Source of the DNA: CAVQUE01 sp046290435
GTDB lineage: Bacteria; Actinomycetota; Acidimicrobiia; Acidimicrobiales; UBA8592
Length of the DNA stretch: 64,000 nt
Assembly (NCBI GenBank): GCA_046290435.1
Contig: JBKAGO010000048.1
Coordinates: forward strand, 16,293-80,292
Reading direction: 5' to 3'
A program made the translations under genes and the position numbers. How positions within the stretch are numbered: position 1 is the first letter of the stretch; each line of letters opens with the position of its first letter. Below, piece after piece: positions 17,369 through 25,369 of this stretch. Under the pieces are notes generated by a model. The model made no database searches and was not told the DNA's origin. It worked only from the letters and a program-made list of their open reading frames with translations.

Positions 17369-17580
17369 GGGGTCAAGTCGTACTTTCAACCAACTCCGGG
17401 TCGTCGAGCCTGGAGGCCGTTGCGTGGCTACCCGTGGGGTCAAGTCGTACTTTCAACCAACTCCGGGTCGTCGAGCTGGAGGCCGTTGCGGTCAGCGGGC
17501 AGTCACTTTCACCAACTCCGGGTCGTCGAGCCTGGAGGCCGTTGCGTGCCGAGTTGGTTGAAAGTACGACTTGACCCCAG
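17369..17580. repeat. Family B palindromic element, compound locus (three left arms, one right arm)
   Basis: Left arms at 17369-17396 and 17436-17463 begin GGGGTCAAGTCGTACTTTCA; a third, damaged, is at about 17498-17518. The single right arm is at 17551-17578. Between arms the spacer starting CCGGGTCGTCGAGCCTGGAG occurs three times, so left half-units were duplicated in tandem. The element ends 24 bases past the stop codon of the leftward aldehyde dehydrogenase gene. This and copies near 36.4, 38.9, 57.4 and 62.9 kb form one family. Confidence 0.95.
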
Positions 17581-17603
17581 TGGTCCTTCCAGCAGTTCAG
17601 CTG

Positions 17604-19076
17604 TCAGGCGGTGGTGTCGTCGAGGATCATCAGGGTCTTGAGGTCGCTGTGGAACTCGAGCGCATGGTCGCCGCCTTCGCGGCCGATGCCGGAGATGCCA
17701 CAGCCGCCGAAGGGCGCCGTCAGGTCGCGCACGAGGAACGTGTTGACCCACACCAGGCCGGCCCGGATCGCGCGACCCACACGTTCGGCCCGCTCGCGCG
17801 ACGACGTGTACACCATGGCCGATAGTCCGTAGGCGGTGCTGTTGGCCAATGCGACGGCCTCGGCCTCGTCGGCGAAGGTCTGGAACGTCAGCACCGGGCC
17901 GAAGATCTCGCGTTGCACGACCTCGCTGTCGTTCGATGCCGGCTCGATCAGCGTCGGCTCGTAGTGCAGGCCGCCCTCGATGGGCGACCCGCCGCGCACG
18001 ATGGTGTCGCCCGCGGCGCGGGCCCGTTCGACGAACGCGTGCACGGCGTCGCGATGGTCGGGATGCACCATGGGGGCGATGTCGACTGCAGGATCGCGGC
18101 TGTCGCCGAGCACCAGGGCGTCGACCTCGCGATGGAACCGCTCGAGGAACTCCTCACGCACCGACGCCTCGACCAGCAGCCGGGTCCCCGCCAGGCACAC
18201 CTGGCCGGCGTCGTCGTACTGCCACGCCGCACGGTGCGCGGCCGCATCGAGATCGGAGTCGGCGAAGACGACCAGCGGGCCCTTGCCGCCGAGCTCGGCG
18301 GTGAACGGCACGATGTTGGCCGCTGCCGCCCGACCGATGTGACGCGCCGTGTCGGGCGAGCCGGTGAACGTGATGCGCCGCACCCGCGGGTCGGCCACCA
18401 GCGCGGCGCCCACTTCCTCGCCGATGCCCTGCACCAGGTTGTAGGCGCCGGCCGGAAAGCCGGCTTCGACGGCGAGCTCGGCAAGTATCGCCGCCGACAG
18501 CGGCGACCACTCGGCCGGCTTGTGGATGACGGTGTTGCCCGACGCCAGCGCCGGCGCCAGCTTCCACGTGCTGAGCATGAACGGCGCGTTCCACGGCGTG
18601 ATGACCACTGCCGGGCCTGCGGGCATGCGTTGCACCCACTGGTGCATGCCCTTGGCGTCCCACTCGCGCTCGACGTGGTCGACGACGAGGTCGGCGTAGA
18701 GGCGGAAGTTCAGCGCGCCGCGCGCCACCAACCGCTGCTGCATCGACTCGAGCCGGAAGCCCATGTCGAGGCACTCGACCATGGCGATGTCGTCGGTGTG
18801 GGCCTCGATGAGATCGGCCAACCGGTGCATGACCTCGGCGCGTTGCTGCGGGGTCCAGGAACCCCAGGAGGCGAAGCCCTCGACCGCGGCGGCGACCGCC
18901 GAGTCGGCGGTGGCGTCGTCGCCCCGGGCGATGTCGGCGAGCGGGGCTTCGTCGGGGCCGCCCCATTCGAGCGGCGAACGGGTCTCGAACGTCGACGGCG
19001 AGTCGATCCACCGGCCACCGATGAGGTGACCCGTCGAAACCGAAACCCCGCCGATGTCTGCACGCTGCTCGGCCAT
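17604..19076 (-). CDS. NAD(P)-dependent aldehyde dehydrogenase, HpaE/BetB-like
   Basis: 490 residues, full length for the superfamily. ITPWNAPF marks the cofactor and substrate cleft, FTGSPDTARHIG the Rossmann turn, TAELGGKGP the general-base Glu and AGQVCLAGTRL the nucleophilic Cys. The partner gene 2 bases upstream is of the fumarylacetoacetase family, the pairing seen in homoprotocatechuate (3,4-dihydroxyphenylacetate) meta-cleavage, where HpaE oxidises 5-carboxymethyl-2-hydroxymuconate semialdehyde. That assignment is inference. GAGGAG 6 bases ahead of the ATG overlaps the upstream gene's stop, consistent with translational coupling. A family B element follows the stop. Confidence 0.85.
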   Translation of the reverse strand: MAEQRADIGGVSVSTGHLIGGRWIDSPSTFETRSPLEWGGPDEAPLADIARGDDATADSAVAAAVEGFASWGSWTPQQRAEVMHRLADLIEAHTDDIAMVECLDMGFRLESMQQRLVARGALNFRLYADLVVDHVEREWDAKGMHQWVQRMPAGPAVVITPWNAPFMLSTWKLAPALASGNTVIHKPAEWSPLSAAILAELAVEAGFPAGAYNLVQGIGEEVGAALVADPRVRRITFTGSPDTARHIGRAAAANIVPFTAELGGKGPLVVFADSDLDAAAHRAAWQYDDAGQVCLAGTRLLVEASVREEFLERFHREVDALVLGDSRDPAVDIAPMVHPDHRDAVHAFVERARAAGDTIVRGGSPIEGGLHYEPTLIEPASNDSEVVQREIFGPVLTFQTFADEAEAVALANSTAYGLSAMVYTSSRERAERVGRAIRAGLVWVNTFLVRDLTAPFGGCGISGIGREGGDHALEFHSDLKTLMILDDTTA

Positions 19077-19078
19077 GG

Positions 19079-19987
19079 TCACTCCTCGTCGTCGTCGCCG
19101 TCGACGGCGTCGTCGAGCGTGCTCTCGTAGTGCTTGGCTCCGGGGCCCTGCGGCGCCCGGATGCCACGAAACTCCCAGTCGCCGCCCTTGGCGGTGGACT
19201 GCACCTCTTCGGAATCGCTCGGCTGGGCGCCCACATCGGTGCGGATCGGGGTGGGGCCCGACACGATGGTGTTGGTCAACGCCCCGAGCCCCTCGACCTC
19301 GACCGTCACGACGTCGCCGGGATACACGGTGCGGGAGTTGGCCGGCGTGCCCGACAGCAGGATGTCGCCGGGTACGAGGGTGATGGTGCGGGCGATGTCG
19401 GCGACGAGGTAGTGCATGTCCCATTCCATCTCGTCGGTGTTGCCGTCCTGGCGGACCTCGCCGTTGACCAGCGTGCGGATCTGCTTGCCCCGGAAGTCCC
19501 AGTCGGTGACGAGGGCCGGGCCGACCGGACAGAGCGTGTCGCTGCCCTTGACCCGCAGCATCGACCCGGCGTCGGTGTCGCGGAAGTCGTGGAGCCCGTA
19601 GTCGTTGGCGACGCTGTAGCCGGCGATGTAGTCGCCTGCCTCAGCCGGTGAGACGTTGCGGCAGGTGCGCCCGATGACGATGGCGATCTCGCCCTCGTAG
19701 TTGAGCCACTCGCACCCCTCGGGACGCACGACGTCGGCGCCGTGACCGGTGAGCGCGGTGATGGGCTTGTGGAAGTAGGTGGGCGCCGGCGGGAGCTTCG
19801 TCATGAACTCGTCGACCCGGCTGGAGTAGTTGAGGTGCACGCAGATGATCTTGGTCGGCTCCGACGGTGGCAGGTGCACGGCCTCGTCGACGGCGACGGA
19901 CCTGCCGTCGCCCGACACGAGGCGATCGCCGTCGCGTTCGGTCAGGGCGGGCCACCCGTCGAGCAGGATGCGGCGGTACTCGGCCAT
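19079..19987 (-). CDS. Fumarylacetoacetate hydrolase-family protein (HpaG-like)
   Basis: 302 residues. KIICVHLNYSSRVDEF opens the FAH fold, NYEGEIAIVIG carries two of the acidic metal ligands, and the pattern GDILLSGTPANSRTVYPGD near residue 230 is diagnostic. Family members hydrolyse, decarboxylate or isomerise keto-acid products of aromatic ring cleavage; HpaG acts on oxo-pent-ene-dioate intermediates. An acidic tail (DDAVDGDDDEE) ends the protein. AAGAGGA precedes the ATG at 19985-19987. This is the first gene of a two-gene operon with the semialdehyde dehydrogenase, and an 18-base palindrome overlaps its predicted transcription start. Confidence 0.85.
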   Translation of the reverse strand: MAEYRRILLDGWPALTERDGDRLVSGDGRSVAVDEAVHLPPSEPTKIICVHLNYSSRVDEFMTKLPPAPTYFHKPITALTGHGADVVRPEGCEWLNYEGEIAIVIGRTCRNVSPAEAGDYIAGYSVANDYGLHDFRDTDAGSMLRVKGSDTLCPVGPALVTDWDFRGKQIRTLVNGEVRQDGNTDEMEWDMHYLVADIARTITLVPGDILLSGTPANSRTVYPGDVVTVEVEGLGALTNTIVSGPTPIRTDVGAQPSDSEEVQSTAKGGDWEFRGIRAPQGPGAKHYESTLDDAVDGDDDEE

Positions 19988-20020
19988 CGGAGGTCCTCTT
20001 TCCAGGTCGGGCGACAGGGA

Positions 20021-20043
20021 TCGTTCGGTACCGAACGACCTTA
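20021..20043 (-). promoter_or_regulatory. Operator-like palindrome TCGTTCGGTACCGAACGA with adjoining -10 word
   Basis: The palindrome (20021-20038) is perfect over 18 bases. Read leftward, TAAGGT (20038-20043) would be the -10 element of the FAH-family operon, placing the palindrome over the transcription start, a normal position for a repressor. An identical palindrome lies before the 46 kb operon. The length and symmetry suit a TetR-type dimer, but no such regulator is in the window. Confidence 0.7.
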
Positions 20044-20157
20044 GCACCGACAGTTTTTCGGTCGATGGGGAACCTCGATGGCGGTTGCGTCGTCCACTCC
20101 CCCGCAACACGATCCGCCCCGTTCCCGACGGGATCGACAGAACCTGGAGTCATCGAG

Positions 20158-21498
20158 ATGAACGCACCGAAGCACCGCAGCCGACTGGTCGCCGCCGCAG
20201 CCGGACTCGCGGGCCTGGTCCTGGTGGCCGGCGCCTGCGGTGACGATCCGGCACCGACCGAACCGAGCGCCGCCATCGACACCGCCGACACGACCGACAC
20301 CACCGACGGCGTGGTGCAGGTCTCGGCCGCCGACGGAGCCGCGGCCAGGGCCGAGCGCGACGCGGTCCTGGGGCGCGCCGAGGCGCCGTTGGGCTCCCAC
20401 GGTGCCGAATCGTCGGCCCTGACCGTGGCCACGGACCAGCCGATCCCGACCGAGGGCGACTGCGGCATCGGCGGCGAACCGTACGTACCGACCGCCGAGG
20501 AGATCGCCGCAGCCAACGCCGACACCGACGCCCTCGCCATCGTTCTCGACACCTACGGCATCACCTACGAGCGCATCGTCGACGACCTCGGGTTCGCCTA
20601 CCTCGAGACCGACTACACCGACGTGGTCGCCCAGTCCGTCGTCGACAGCTTCTGGGCCGACCGGTACCCACCCGAGCCCATCGACCCGGCCGAGCTCGAC
20701 CGCATCCGTGCCGAGAACGACCGGATCGCCGCGGCGCTCGACGCCGCCGGCGTCGCCTACACCCGCCACAGCGACGACTCGGGCTGGGAGTGGCTCGAGT
20801 GGGACTACGAGAACGCCGCAGCGCAAGAGGCCGTCGAAGCCGTCTACGCCGAGCTCTACCCGCCGGTGCCACCGAGCGCAGAAGAGTCGGAGCGGATGCG
20901 GGCCGAGAACGATCGGGTCGCTGCGGCCTTCGACGCAGCCGGCATCGCCTACACGCGGATGACCGACGAGGCCGGCTGGGAGTGGATCGAGTGGGACTAC
21001 GAGGACCCGGCGGCGAGCGAAGCCGCCCAGGAGGTCTTCGAGGAGCTCTACCCGCCGATGCCGATGCCCGAGCCGATCGTCTGCGTCGAGCCTGCGCTGG
21101 TCGATCCGATCGAGGGTGAGGCCATCGAGGGCGAGGCCACCGAGGGCGAGGCCACCGAGGGCGAGGCCACCGAGGGCGAGGCCACCGAGGGCGAGGCCAC
21201 CGAGGAGGCCCCGGTCGCCGAGACGCTGCCCGCCCCCGGCGAGGAGCCTGCCGCCACCAGCGAGATCGTGGTCGAGGACCGTGGCGAGATCGCCATCGAG
21301 CCCGGCGTCGACTCCGGCTTCACCCCCCGTGAGATCCGCCGCCGTGACGCCGCCGTCGCAGCGATGGATGCCGGTTTCGCCGCCGCAGGCGTCGAGTACC
21401 AGGTCGTCGGCGAGTCGCCGTGGGCGTCGGTGGTGTTCGACATCGCGAATCCCGATGCAGTCGGCGTGATCGCCGACATCCTGGCCCAACGGGGCTGA
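20158..21498 (+). CDS. Secreted lipoprotein built from four related ~60-residue repeats
   Basis: 446 residues of a type I do not recognise. A signal peptide ends in the lipobox LVAGAC, so it is probably lipid-anchored outside the membrane. Three consecutive units share the frame R-ENDRIAAALDAAGVAYTR, then GWEWLEWDYE and ELYPP (about residues 120-300), and a fourth diverged copy with AAMDAGFAAAGVEYQVV closes the protein. Units three and four are separated by five to six tandem EGEAT pentapeptides. Aromatic/acidic residues recur at fixed places, suggesting a small alpha/beta fold used as a binding module. The ATG at 20158-20160 has GGAG 9 bases upstream. It stands between a divergent catabolic operon and a MarR gene, with no evident partner. 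Confidence 0.75.
   Translation: MNAPKHRSRLVAAAAGLAGLVLVAGACGDDPAPTEPSAAIDTADTTDTTDGVVQVSAADGAAARAERDAVLGRAEAPLGSHGAESSALTVATDQPIPTEGDCGIGGEPYVPTAEEIAAANADTDALAIVLDTYGITYERIVDDLGFAYLETDYTDVVAQSVVDSFWADRYPPEPIDPAELDRIRAENDRIAAALDAAGVAYTRHSDDSGWEWLEWDYENAAAQEAVEAVYAELYPPVPPSAEESERMRAENDRVAAAFDAAGIAYTRMTDEAGWEWIEWDYEDPAASEAAQEVFEELYPPMPMPEPIVCVEPALVDPIEGEAIEGEATEGEATEGEATEGEATEGEATEEAPVAETLPAPGEEPAATSEIVVEDRGEIAIEPGVDSGFTPREIRRRDAAVAAMDAGFAAAGVEYQVVGESPWASVVFDIANPDAVGVIADILAQRG
21112..21206 (+). repeat. In-frame 15-base tandem repeats encoding EGEAT
   Basis: About six units of GAGGGCGAGGCCACC lie in the lipoprotein gene. The unit length is a multiple of three, so copy-number change would lengthen or shorten the linker without a frameshift. 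Confidence 0.9.
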
Positions 21499-21659
21499 CG
21501 CCGGTTGCTCGGGCATCCGAGCGCCACGAGATCCGGGGGCGGCGAGCCGGCGCGGCCGCCGCCCCCGACAACGAGATCCCTCCACGCCGGAGCCGGTGCC
21601 GACCACACGTCGACACCGGCTCTGTCGCTCCCCGGCCTCTGCTGATCCCGGCGTCATCG

Positions 21660-21769
21660 TTCCGGCGCCGAAAACCGTCGCTCTGGCAACCAGTTTCGGC
21701 GCCAGAACCCATGGCCAACCGGACCGGCGCCGAAAACCGTCGCCCTGGCAGCAATTCTCGGCGCCAGAA
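21660..21769. repeat. Family A palindrome, copies 4 and 5 in tandem
   Basis: 21660-21707 and 21723-21769, each with GGCGCCGAAAACCGTCGC on the left and TCGGCGCCAGAA on the right; copy 5 has a worn right arm (TTCTCGGCGCC). Both are followed by CCATGGCC. They lie in the 296-base gap between the lipoprotein and the MarR gene, ending just before the MarR promoter. Nothing else is seen in 21499-21659. Confidence 0.85.
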
Positions 21770-21780
21770 CCCATGGCCGG

Positions 21781-21786
21781 TACCCT
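21781..21786 (+). promoter_or_regulatory. Putative leaderless promoter -10 element (TACCCT)
   Basis: TACCCT ends 8 bases before the ATG of the MarR gene, with no Shine-Dalgarno sequence. Confidence 0.45.
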
Positions 21787-21794
21787 CGCTCGCC

Positions 21795-22304
21795 ATGGGG
21801 ACCCCCTGGAGCACCGATCCCGCCGACCTCCTGCGCGCCGAGCAGGACATCCGGGATCGTCTCGACGACCAGGAGCTCGACTTCGTCGCGCTCCAGGCCA
21901 TCTCGAACATCTACCGAGCCGCATCGGCGGTCCGCCGCCGGGCCGAACGCGACCTGCTGACCGACGCCGGGCTCTCCTGGGGCGGATTCACCATCTTGTG
22001 GGTGCTGTGGGTCTGGGGCGAGATGGAGACGTCACGCCTGGCCACCGAGTGCGACCTCGCCAAGGGCACCCTCACAGGCATGCTCACCACCCTCGAGAAG
22101 CAGGGCCTCGTCGAGCGTCGCCGGGTGGCCGAGGACCGACGGCGGGTCAGCGTCTCGCTGACCGACATCGGCATCGCCCGCATCGAGGACCTCTTCCCGC
22201 GCTTCAACACCTTCGAGCGATCGATGACCTCCGGCCTCACCCCCGATCAGCAACTCGCCCTGGCCAGCCTGCTCCGCGCCGTCACCAACAACGCCGACCA
22301 GTAG
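21795..22304 (+). CDS. MarR-family transcriptional regulator
   Basis: 169 residues. The winged helix-turn-helix is at about residues 60-130: ETSRLATECDLAKGTLTGML is the recognition region and VERRRVAEDRRRVSVSLT the DR-type wing. Such proteins are dimeric repressors released by phenolic or other ligands. The start at ATG 21795 is chosen over longer upstream frames because those run through the family A repeats. It converges on a quinone oxidoreductase gene; its target is not evident. Confidence 0.85.
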   Translation: MGTPWSTDPADLLRAEQDIRDRLDDQELDFVALQAISNIYRAASAVRRRAERDLLTDAGLSWGGFTILWVLWVWGEMETSRLATECDLAKGTLTGMLTTLEKQGLVERRRVAEDRRRVSVSLTDIGIARIEDLFPRFNTFERSMTSGLTPDQQLALASLLRAVTNNADQ

Positions 22305-22361
22305 GCGCCACATCGGATCCGGCATGCGGGGCCGGGCGTCGACACGGGTACCGGCCCGGGC

Positions 22362-23396
22362 TCACGCCGGCGAACCGGCCCACGGCCGGAGAATGACCTT
22401 GCCCGTGCTCTGGCGGCTCTCGATCAGCCGGTGCGCCTCGGCAGCCTCTTCCAACGGCAGCGTCGTACCCACGGGCACCTTCACCTGCCCCGATGCGACC
22501 AGGCCGATCAGCGCCGTCATCGCCTCGATCGCCGCACCCGGCCGCAGCCCGAAATAGAGGCCGAGGTTGAACACGTGGAGCGACTGCCCCAGCGAAGGGC
22601 GGTAGAAGAAGGCCTGCTGCCCAGCCTCGTCGAAGACCCCGGGCAACCCCGACGCCATCCCGTAGACGACGAATCGGCCGAAGGGCGCCAACGTCGTCAG
22701 GCCGTCGGCGAACACCTGCCCGCCCGACATCTCGAGCACGACGCCCACGCCGGCGCCGCCGGTGAGGTCACGCACTTCGTCGGACCAGCCGGCGTCGCCG
22801 GGATCGACGACATGGTCGGCGCCGGCCTCCAGAGCAGCGCTCCGTCGGTCGCCGCTGCTCGCGAGGCCGATGACGGTGCCCGCCCCGAGCGACCGGGCGA
22901 TCTGCACGGCCAGGATGCCGACGCCGCCGCCGGCGCCGCCCACCAGCACCGATTCGCCCGGCTGCAGCTTCGCGACGTCGGACAGGACGAGCATCGCGGT
23001 CGTGCCGGCGATGACCATGCCTGCCGCCTCGTCCGGGCTCAGGCCGGGCGGGATCGGGATGACCTGCTGTGCGTCTGCGACGGCGAACTGTGCGTATCCC
23101 GTCGATCCGTCGCCCCCCACCACGGCGAACACCGGCGTTCCCGGTGGCGGGCCCTCGACACCGTCGCCCAGGGCCTCCACCGTCCCGGCGACCTCGGAGC
23201 CGGGGATGAACGGCAGCTCCGTGGGGAACGGGTAGAGATCGTCACGGCGTCGCATGACGTCGGCGAAGTTGACCGCGGCCGACTCCACCCGGATCAGGAC
23301 CTGACCGGGTCCTGGCTCGGGTCGGTCGATCTCCAGCAGCCGCAGCACCTCGGGCCCACCGAAGGCCTCCATCCGAATCGCCTGCATCGTCGTCAT
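22362..23396 (-). CDS. Zinc-free MDR-type quinone oxidoreductase/alkene reductase
   Basis: 344 residues. NFADVMRRRDDLYPFP and SEVAGTVEALG fit the GroES-like domain of quinone oxidoreductases; no catalytic or structural zinc Cys cluster is seen. The NADPH site is VGGAGGGVGILAVQIARSLG at about residues 150-170, and YGMASG follows in the second domain. It probably reduces quinones or enones with NADPH. GGGAGAAAGA lies before the ATG. It is divergent from the DGPF protein; the 188-base gap between them holds AGGACAC and GTGTCCT arms (23468-23511), possibly an operator. Confidence 0.85.
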   Translation of the reverse strand: MTTMQAIRMEAFGGPEVLRLLEIDRPEPGPGQVLIRVESAAVNFADVMRRRDDLYPFPTELPFIPGSEVAGTVEALGDGVEGPPPGTPVFAVVGGDGSTGYAQFAVADAQQVIPIPPGLSPDEAAGMVIAGTTAMLVLSDVAKLQPGESVLVGGAGGGVGILAVQIARSLGAGTVIGLASSGDRRSAALEAGADHVVDPGDAGWSDEVRDLTGGAGVGVVLEMSGGQVFADGLTTLAPFGRFVVYGMASGLPGVFDEAGQQAFFYRPSLGQSLHVFNLGLYFGLRPGAAIEAMTALIGLVASGQVKVPVGTTLPLEEAAEAHRLIESRQSTGKVILRPWAGSPA

Positions 23397-23467
23397 CGTG
23401 TCTTTCTCCCGTTCGGCGGGTCGTTCGCCCGCCCTCATCCGCTCCGACGCGCGAGAGCCGTCTCGAG

Positions 23468-23511
23468 AGGACACCCGGGACCGAAAAAGGGAATCTCGGG
23501 CCGAGTGTCCT
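23468..23511. promoter_or_regulatory. Inverted repeat between divergent genes
   Basis: AGGACAC (23468-23474) and GTGTCCT (23505-23511) flank 30 bases between the quinone oxidoreductase and DGPF genes. It may be a regulator site for either direction; support is the symmetry only. Confidence 0.3.
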
Positions 23512-23584
23512 CCCCGGACCTCCCGGCGCGTCGTACCCGGCGAGGCCCACAGCGTGTGGGCCCACCGATGAGGGAGAATCCACC

Positions 23585-23968
23585 ATGCAGTACATCCTGA
23601 TCCTCGCCGCCGACCCCGACGCCTGGGCCGACAACGACACCGACACCGACACCGACGACGGCGTCATGGACGACTGGGCGCTGTACACCCGAGCACTCGC
23701 CGAAGCGGGCGTCCTGGTCGCCGGCCACGCCCTGCACGGCAACGATGCCGCCACCACCGTCCGAGTCCGCTCGGGTGAGCGGCTCGTCACCGACGGGCCT
23801 TTCACCGAGACCAGGGAGCATCTGATCGGCTACTACATCATCGACACCCCCGACCTCGACACCGCACTCGCATGGGCCGCCCGGGTGCCCAACGTCCGCA
23901 TCGGCAGCGTCGAGGTTCGGCCGCTCGTGCCCGGCACGTCCACCGAGGCGATGCTCGGGGGCGGGTGA
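23585..23968 (+). CDS. DGPF/YCII-family small protein
   Basis: 127 residues. It begins MQYILILAADPDAW, has the eponymous TDGPFTETREHLIGYYII near residue 60 and a ferredoxin-like fold pattern throughout. An Asp/Thr repeat (NDTDTDTDD) forms a loop after the first strand. DGPF proteins are the usual neighbours of ECF42-type sigma factors, and one follows 6 bases downstream. Their biochemical role is not established; they may be ligand-binding partners or small enzymes. GAGGGAGAAT precedes the ATG. Confidence 0.88.
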   Translation: MQYILILAADPDAWADNDTDTDTDDGVMDDWALYTRALAEAGVLVAGHALHGNDAATTVRVRSGERLVTDGPFTETREHLIGYYIIDTPDLDTALAWAARVPNVRIGSVEVRPLVPGTSTEAMLGGG

Positions 23969-23974
23969 GCGCTC

Positions 23975-25225
23975 GTGTCCACGACGCTCGATCGGGCGTG
24001 GCGTGACGAGCGGGCACGCATCGTGGCTTCGCTGGCCCGACGCTTCGCCGACCTGACCCTCGCCGAGGACGCCACGCAGGAGGCCTTCGCCGCGGCGGCG
24101 ACGGCTTGGCCGCGGACGGGCACCCCGGATCGCCCCGGTGCCTGGTTGATGACGACCGCGTACCGCAAGGCCATCGGCATCCGCCGCAAGCAACGACCGA
24201 CCGAGTCGCTCGACGAGGCCTTCGCCGACGTCGAGGCACCCACGGCGTACGCCGGGGACGTGCCCGGCGTCGGCGGGGGGAACCCTGCGGCGATCGATGA
24301 CGACCTGTTCGTGCTGATGACTACGTGCTGCCATCCCGCTCTGCATACCGATGCGCGGATCGCGCTGACGTTGCGGCACGTGTGTGGTCTCACCGTCGCA
24401 GAGATCGCAGCGGGCTTCGTCGTCGCCGAGGCGACGATGGCGAAGCGGCTGGTCCGGGCCCGGCGCAAGATCCTCGACGCTGGCATCGCCTTCACCCCGC
24501 CATCGGCCGAGGACCTCCCGGGCAGAGTCGACGATGTCCGAACCGTGGTCTATCTGGTTTTCACGGAGGGGCACCTCTCGGCCGGAACGGGGTCCGCAGT
24601 GCGTGTCGATCTGTGCGAGGAGGCGGTGTGGCTCGCCCGGCTCCTGCACGGTCTCGACCCCGGCGACGCCGAGTCATGCGGGCTCCTGGCGTTGCTGTTG
24701 ATCCAGCACTCGCGTCGAGCGGCCCGCTTCGATGCCCTCGGCCGACTGGTCCCGCTGCTGGAGCAACAGCGCGAGAGCTGGGATCGATCCGCCATCGACG
24801 AGGCCCGCGGGTTGCTCGCCGGCGCCCACCATGGTCATCCCGGGCCTCGCCAGGTGGAGGCCGCCATCGCGCTGTTGCACGTCGCCGGCGACGCGCCGAA
24901 CTGGGCCCGGATCGCCGACCTCTACGGCGTGCTCGCCCGTCTGGCGCCGTCGCCGGTCGTCGAGGTCAACCGGTCGCTCGCCGTGGGGCGGGCCGACGGC
25001 CCGCAGGCGGGCCTGGCAGTCCTGGCTCCGGTGTTGGCCGATCCCCACATGGCACGCTATGCACCGTTGTTCGCGGTGCAGGCCGACCTCCTCGAGAGCT
25101 CGGGCGATGTGGCCGGCGCCCGCAGCGCGTGGGAACGGGCGGCGGAGCTGGCGACCAATCCCGAGCAGGTATCGGCGCTGCGTCTTCGCCACAACCGGCT
25201 GCCGCACGACTCGACGGGCTCCTGA
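23975..25225 (+). CDS. ECF sigma factor with long C-terminal helical/TPR extension (ECF42 type)
   Basis: 416 residues, about twice the size of an ordinary ECF sigma factor. Region 2 includes EDATQEAFAAAATAWP and the DNA-melting stretch GAWLMTTAYRKAIGIRRK. Region 4 is TLRHVCGLTVAEIAAGF with ATMAKRLVRARRKI. From about residue 185 to the end lies a helical, TPR-like extension (DUF6596-type) that in this group replaces a separate anti-sigma factor. With the preceding DGPF gene it matches the ECF42 arrangement. The GTG start is placed just after the upstream stop, with GGGGGCGGG across it as ribosome-binding site. The stimulus is unknown. Confidence 0.88.
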   Translation: MSTTLDRAWRDERARIVASLARRFADLTLAEDATQEAFAAAATAWPRTGTPDRPGAWLMTTAYRKAIGIRRKQRPTESLDEAFADVEAPTAYAGDVPGVGGGNPAAIDDDLFVLMTTCCHPALHTDARIALTLRHVCGLTVAEIAAGFVVAEATMAKRLVRARRKILDAGIAFTPPSAEDLPGRVDDVRTVVYLVFTEGHLSAGTGSAVRVDLCEEAVWLARLLHGLDPGDAESCGLLALLLIQHSRRAARFDALGRLVPLLEQQRESWDRSAIDEARGLLAGAHHGHPGPRQVEAAIALLHVAGDAPNWARIADLYGVLARLAPSPVVEVNRSLAVGRADGPQAGLAVLAPVLADPHMARYAPLFAVQADLLESSGDVAGARSAWERAAELATNPEQVSALRLRHNRLPHDSTGS

Positions 25226-25369
25226 GAAGCTTGCGGCGTGGGTCCCCCAGCCCACGGTCAGCCGCCCATGGGCAGCCGACCATGGGCACATCTGCTGATG
25301 GGTGAATTCCTCAACTCGGCGGACGAAGGGTCGATCGGACAACGTACCGCCCGTCCAGGAGGCCCCCAA

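Noticed and set aside
17369..17580. Family B cluster as a CRISPR array
   Set aside because: Spacers between units are themselves repeated, arms are inverted rather than direct repeats, and no cas genes are present.
23637..23664. ACCGAC repeats in the DGPF gene as a regulatory repeat
   Set aside because: They lie inside the coding frame and simply encode an Asp-Thr loop.
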